A DNA stretch of 64,000 bases, taken from NCBI RefSeq assembly GCF_009711135.1, contig NZ_WMIC01000005.1:248001-312000 (forward strand), read 5' to 3'. Both the position numbers and the translations under genes were made by a program. This document shows, in pieces, positions 63,401 to 64,000 of the stretch. The notes under the pieces are model-generated. The model saw only the letters and a list, made by a program, of their open reading frames with translations, made no database searches and was not told the DNA's origin. Numbering within the stretch: the stretch's first letter is position 1; the number at the start of each line of letters is the position of its first letter. The DNA comes from Flavobacterium sp. LC2016-01. Lineage in GTDB: Bacteria > Bacteroidota > Bacteroidia > Flavobacteriales > Flavobacteriaceae.

Positions 63401-64000
63401 TGGCTTCATAAATAAATTTTATCTCATTTATGGGAGATGCCGCTCCAAGCGACCCGTATTTGATTGAAGCAATTTCAAGGAGATTGTAAGAAGAATTGTA
63501 GCTGTACAAGATCTTTACGCCCTGTGCGTTTTCCCATGATGTGATCGACCATTCGACAATAGATCTCGAATCAGTTGAATTGCCATAGTAGGCCTTTGAT
63601 CCGTCAGGATATTCTACAGTAAAAAAGGCTGGACCATAATTAGCTCCGTTTGGATGGATTCCGTAGGATTTTATTTTTAGATTGGAGTATATTTCTGTTT
63701 CATACTCAATATTATCACCTCCATAAGCTTGCAATGGGTTTTTCAAGACAAGACGCTGGCCGTCTATGGCAAAGCGGTCTAATGAATTGAAATCAACAGC
63801 GTCTATTACTCCGTCATGGAATTTGGTCGCAGGGATTCGGGATATGGAAGATATGCCAGAAATGTTCCATCCGTATCCAGCAATGCCGACACTGCCCTGG
63901 CTGTTGTATGTCAGGCTTATCTCTGGCTGGACGTTGTTGATTCCTAGAGGCACTGCAATTGGAGTAGAGTAGGAAGCCCCTCCGGAAAGAGTCACGGAAA
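57414..64000 (-). CDS. SpvB/FG-GAP/RHS polymorphic toxin with metallopeptidase tip, 5' truncated
   Basis: The frame is open to the window edge, so the N-terminus is missing; numbering here starts at the GTG at 63995 (2193 residues). Residues 1-280 are SpvB-like (VQPEISLTYNSQGSVGIAGY). Asp-rich FG-GAP/VCBS loops occur near 300, 455, 522, 573 and 627 (AGDFDGDG, SGDFNGDG, VADFNGDG, IGDYNGDG, SDYDNDG). RHS/YD repeats fill about 900-1550 and 1720-1850. A jelly-roll, CBM-like insert lies at about 1555-1700 (FSGWVYSDGPGAQITLF, NTWFDDVSIRK). The RHS core ends YDPIIRRFLQVDN...LYSDPSGN (1919-1923). The variable tip of 270 residues carries HEYGH (2129-2133) and downstream Glu residues (2161, 2166), fitting a zinc metallopeptidase toxin. 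Base composition drops towards AT in the tip. Confidence 0.88.
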   Translation of the reverse strand, partial: SVTLSGGASYSTPIAVPLGINNVQPEISLTYNSQGSVGIAGYGWNISGISSISRIPATKFHDGVIDAVDFNSLDRFAIDGQRLVLKNPLQAYGGDNIEYETEIYSNLKIKSYGIHPNGANYGPAFFTVEYPDGSKAYYGNSTDSRSIVEWSITSWENAQGVKILYSYNSSYNLLEIASIKYGSLGAASPINEIKFIYEASSRQENYYVGGQNIIRSKRLAKISSLSNNVGFRNYILEYTPTGQRYDRVWKITEKNGDESKSLNPTVFSYDNTDNNINYIPNPTILGVDNVSSLNASTIAGDFDGDGFMDFILYPLTGTKAKKKIWMFSGISPNASAQTIPSLANATEFANVFDEIFPVNYINYQNYLMPLQGWTVVQGNIFTTYAYTPSGAVVQQDQKSYTFPRFVLDYNNECGGESPDVITNPTARMTTKNATTTGEGSIHYHYESDIQHAFISGDFNGDGLTDMIAVEKSFTYPFTSGCSTSERTYSGGQTFFVNLDRRLTSNYVNDAGNVYLSSTGKIFVADFNGDGKSDLYVFDSGSLSVFTLDNNNHFVLLTQSLYDSSINISKPILIGDYNGDGKSDFMIPIESGNGWYKYTSTGSAFIKEFKNIGYLTPNDPYNSYNYFASDYDNDGKSDLTIIQNNRNSSSGTGTIKITAISETSTNNYTVQNATTSAQSNIDIYALPIYLPSTDKQRPHFEIAFINNNKLHFFNSPKDTNKDRLLKTVTYGNGVQQFINYQPLDPIYEYSYYSIYNSSLTTEKYPFFDIVSSPDFQIVASLEKKSASVSKIKRYGYYGAITNVEGLGFQGFRSIMETNWHNSNNPITCTITNRNINLRGAETDSYFLTYLAYPYRNFVPSSYTIKSNSTYTPTTGDFALQANKVFKLQNTGSTVENTLENSSVETANTFDSYNNITYSQTITKEGSTVIQTNTSNLTYETPITNPRYILGRLSTKTQSSTVPGSPTMTINEAYRYDTNFLWSEADRSASGTSTITERLEYDSFGNITKRSTITPLSARNTSFEYNASGRFLTKKTDNDALITTYEYFDTGMLKKETTPYTQTSYTYDSWLKLLTTTDDKLNKTATSSYAQTYSAQNGSETVVTTITDILDGSVLEERYDDLGRRTRSGTKDINGTFSYISFLYDIYDRNYKISEPYFGASPSQWNETKYDVYGRPTENKLFNGRTTSALYEGLFITYTDGAKSKKLTKNAIGNIISSYEPSGGTILYSYFANGNLRQTNYNAVDIVMEQDGWGRKSKLTDPSAGIFNYKSNDFDEITEEKSQNGNVTTTITRDPSGRPINKKINGGGSNSETTYTYDSSKLPLTISYQDNNEPAGANKTTTTITYDDTFKRPTEITEEKIGISKFTRAFEYDGLGRISTETKTAWVGGKTSSVKTKNEYKNGSLYKIYDTNNNVLWQANSLNAKGQLLESIFGNGIKMTNEYDADGYLKKIQHDKTTTPTANIITLTTQFNKNTDYLDGRSNSAFGNYTEAFGYDDLGRLKTFTNKLGVVETQNYDSSGKITSNNLGTYDYNPSKPYQNTSINLTSEATGYYASRAGLYNDSMESRTGWSRQAYRPECLSFDNTKAYTGTNSLRINTNNTSVSYVQSDVSVAINNSIDTEYTFSGWVYSDGPGAQITLFMLKEGETFYYTNVKSSSTNVTNQWYYINETFLVPANIRNISLRLDNLGTGNTWFDDVSIRKTSNSPTSERQLITSYNAFKSPIQIEETGVDKISFLYNDDNQRSMMYYGGLQTEKNDRQFRKYYSADGSMEVKQNTFTGNIEFVTYINGDGYTAPIAVKSDGVNPITSASFLYLHRDFQGSILAITDFNGSVLEKRLFDAWGSIIKVQDGAGNILAGLTVLDRGYTGHEHLQSVGLINMNARLYDPIIRRFLQVDNYIQDPTNTQNYNQYGYVLNNPLLYSDPSGNKYGDGLDCVNCGNNYPGYDPNNMNYNKPLADAIKDWVGGWASARNFDEAGTAVGKAVRDGVNFAVRNIKSFFGGNKNSSPPPPSPNNSSYIYINSNNYSAAEASYLKHNFDIEIENAYGANADKIAVATDKTLTNMRDKIATLKNWSNKSGKPVMYSEPNYRYAPTDGISEAKTFAYDTDNYKISTITFFNSSFDSYRTLAYNMLHEYGHSYFNYTGQMAPLMRRYGIYSKKPQAYTEVYAFEFAYKYGGVPYKNNAWYQTNKILKDSKN

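Noticed and set aside
1..64000. CRISPR array, rRNA operon, prophage or conjugative module
   Set aside because: No regular repeat-spacer array, no rRNA sequence and no structural phage, relaxase or integrase gene was seen.

Overview
The window looks like a chromosomal segment of a Bacteroidota species, most likely a Flavobacterium. The DNA is AT-rich. It carries a SusC/SusD pair, TATATTTG-type -7 promoter elements, lipoproteins with short lipoboxes, an AraC-SDR pair, Rhs/SpvB proteins and the intergenic hairpins and repeats usual in flavobacteria. Without database access the species is inference.

Layout. (1) 1-7,400: mixed housekeeping and hypothetical genes: a truncated lipoprotein gene, an initiator tRNA, a GT39-type glycosyltransferase with a DUF4269 gene, a DUF4494 gene, a MutS-type ATPase, a small MITE-like repeat and a possible transposase remnant. 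(2) 7,568-36,138: a large, coherent amino-sugar locus. The minus-strand arm carries an HGSNAT/DUF5009 acetyltransferase, a NagZ-type GH3 fused to a beta-lactamase/AmiE-type domain, an SSS symporter, MurQ, a NamZ-type DUF1343 protein, SusD and SusC. The plus-strand arm carries a DeoR regulator, a NagB-PIG-L fusion, a D-lactate-dehydrogenase-like FAD/Fe-S protein, a metallophosphoesterase-PQQ protein, a DigH-like GHL10 hydrolase, a GH20 hexosaminidase, a second AmiE-type protein and NagA. Together they read as a pathway that takes peptidoglycan glycans and muropeptides at the cell surface, trims them in the periplasm, imports MurNAc/GlcNAc, and converts them to fructose-6-phosphate plus D-lactate, with the lactate oxidised in the same locus. 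No sugar kinase is visible in the window. Operator-like AAAATAACGC repeats lie between susC and deoR and again before nagB. (3) 36,218-37,786: a secreted actin-fold/Ppx-GppA-like protein and tRNA-Glu. (4) 38,187-57,412: an accessory region of small hypothetical, membrane and lipoprotein genes, plus an M13 peptidase, an AraC/SDR pair, and an ECF sigma, membrane protein and alpha/beta-hydrolase operon. Its spacers hold several repeat families: long imperfect palindromes, tRNA-3'-end-plus-terminator remnants, a conserved leader in front of unrelated genes, and a recurrent cassette-end-like motif. (5) 57,414-64,000: the 3' part of a giant SpvB/FG-GAP/RHS protein that ends in a HEYGH metallopeptidase tip, followed 1 nt later by a lipoprotein gene that is a good immunity candidate.

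The two items most worth follow-up are the self-contained MurNAc/peptidoglycan salvage locus, with its NagZ-AmiE-type fusion, coupled D-lactate oxidation and candidate operator, and the accessory region downstream of the Rhs toxin, whose spacers look like the scars of repeated cassette or element insertion.
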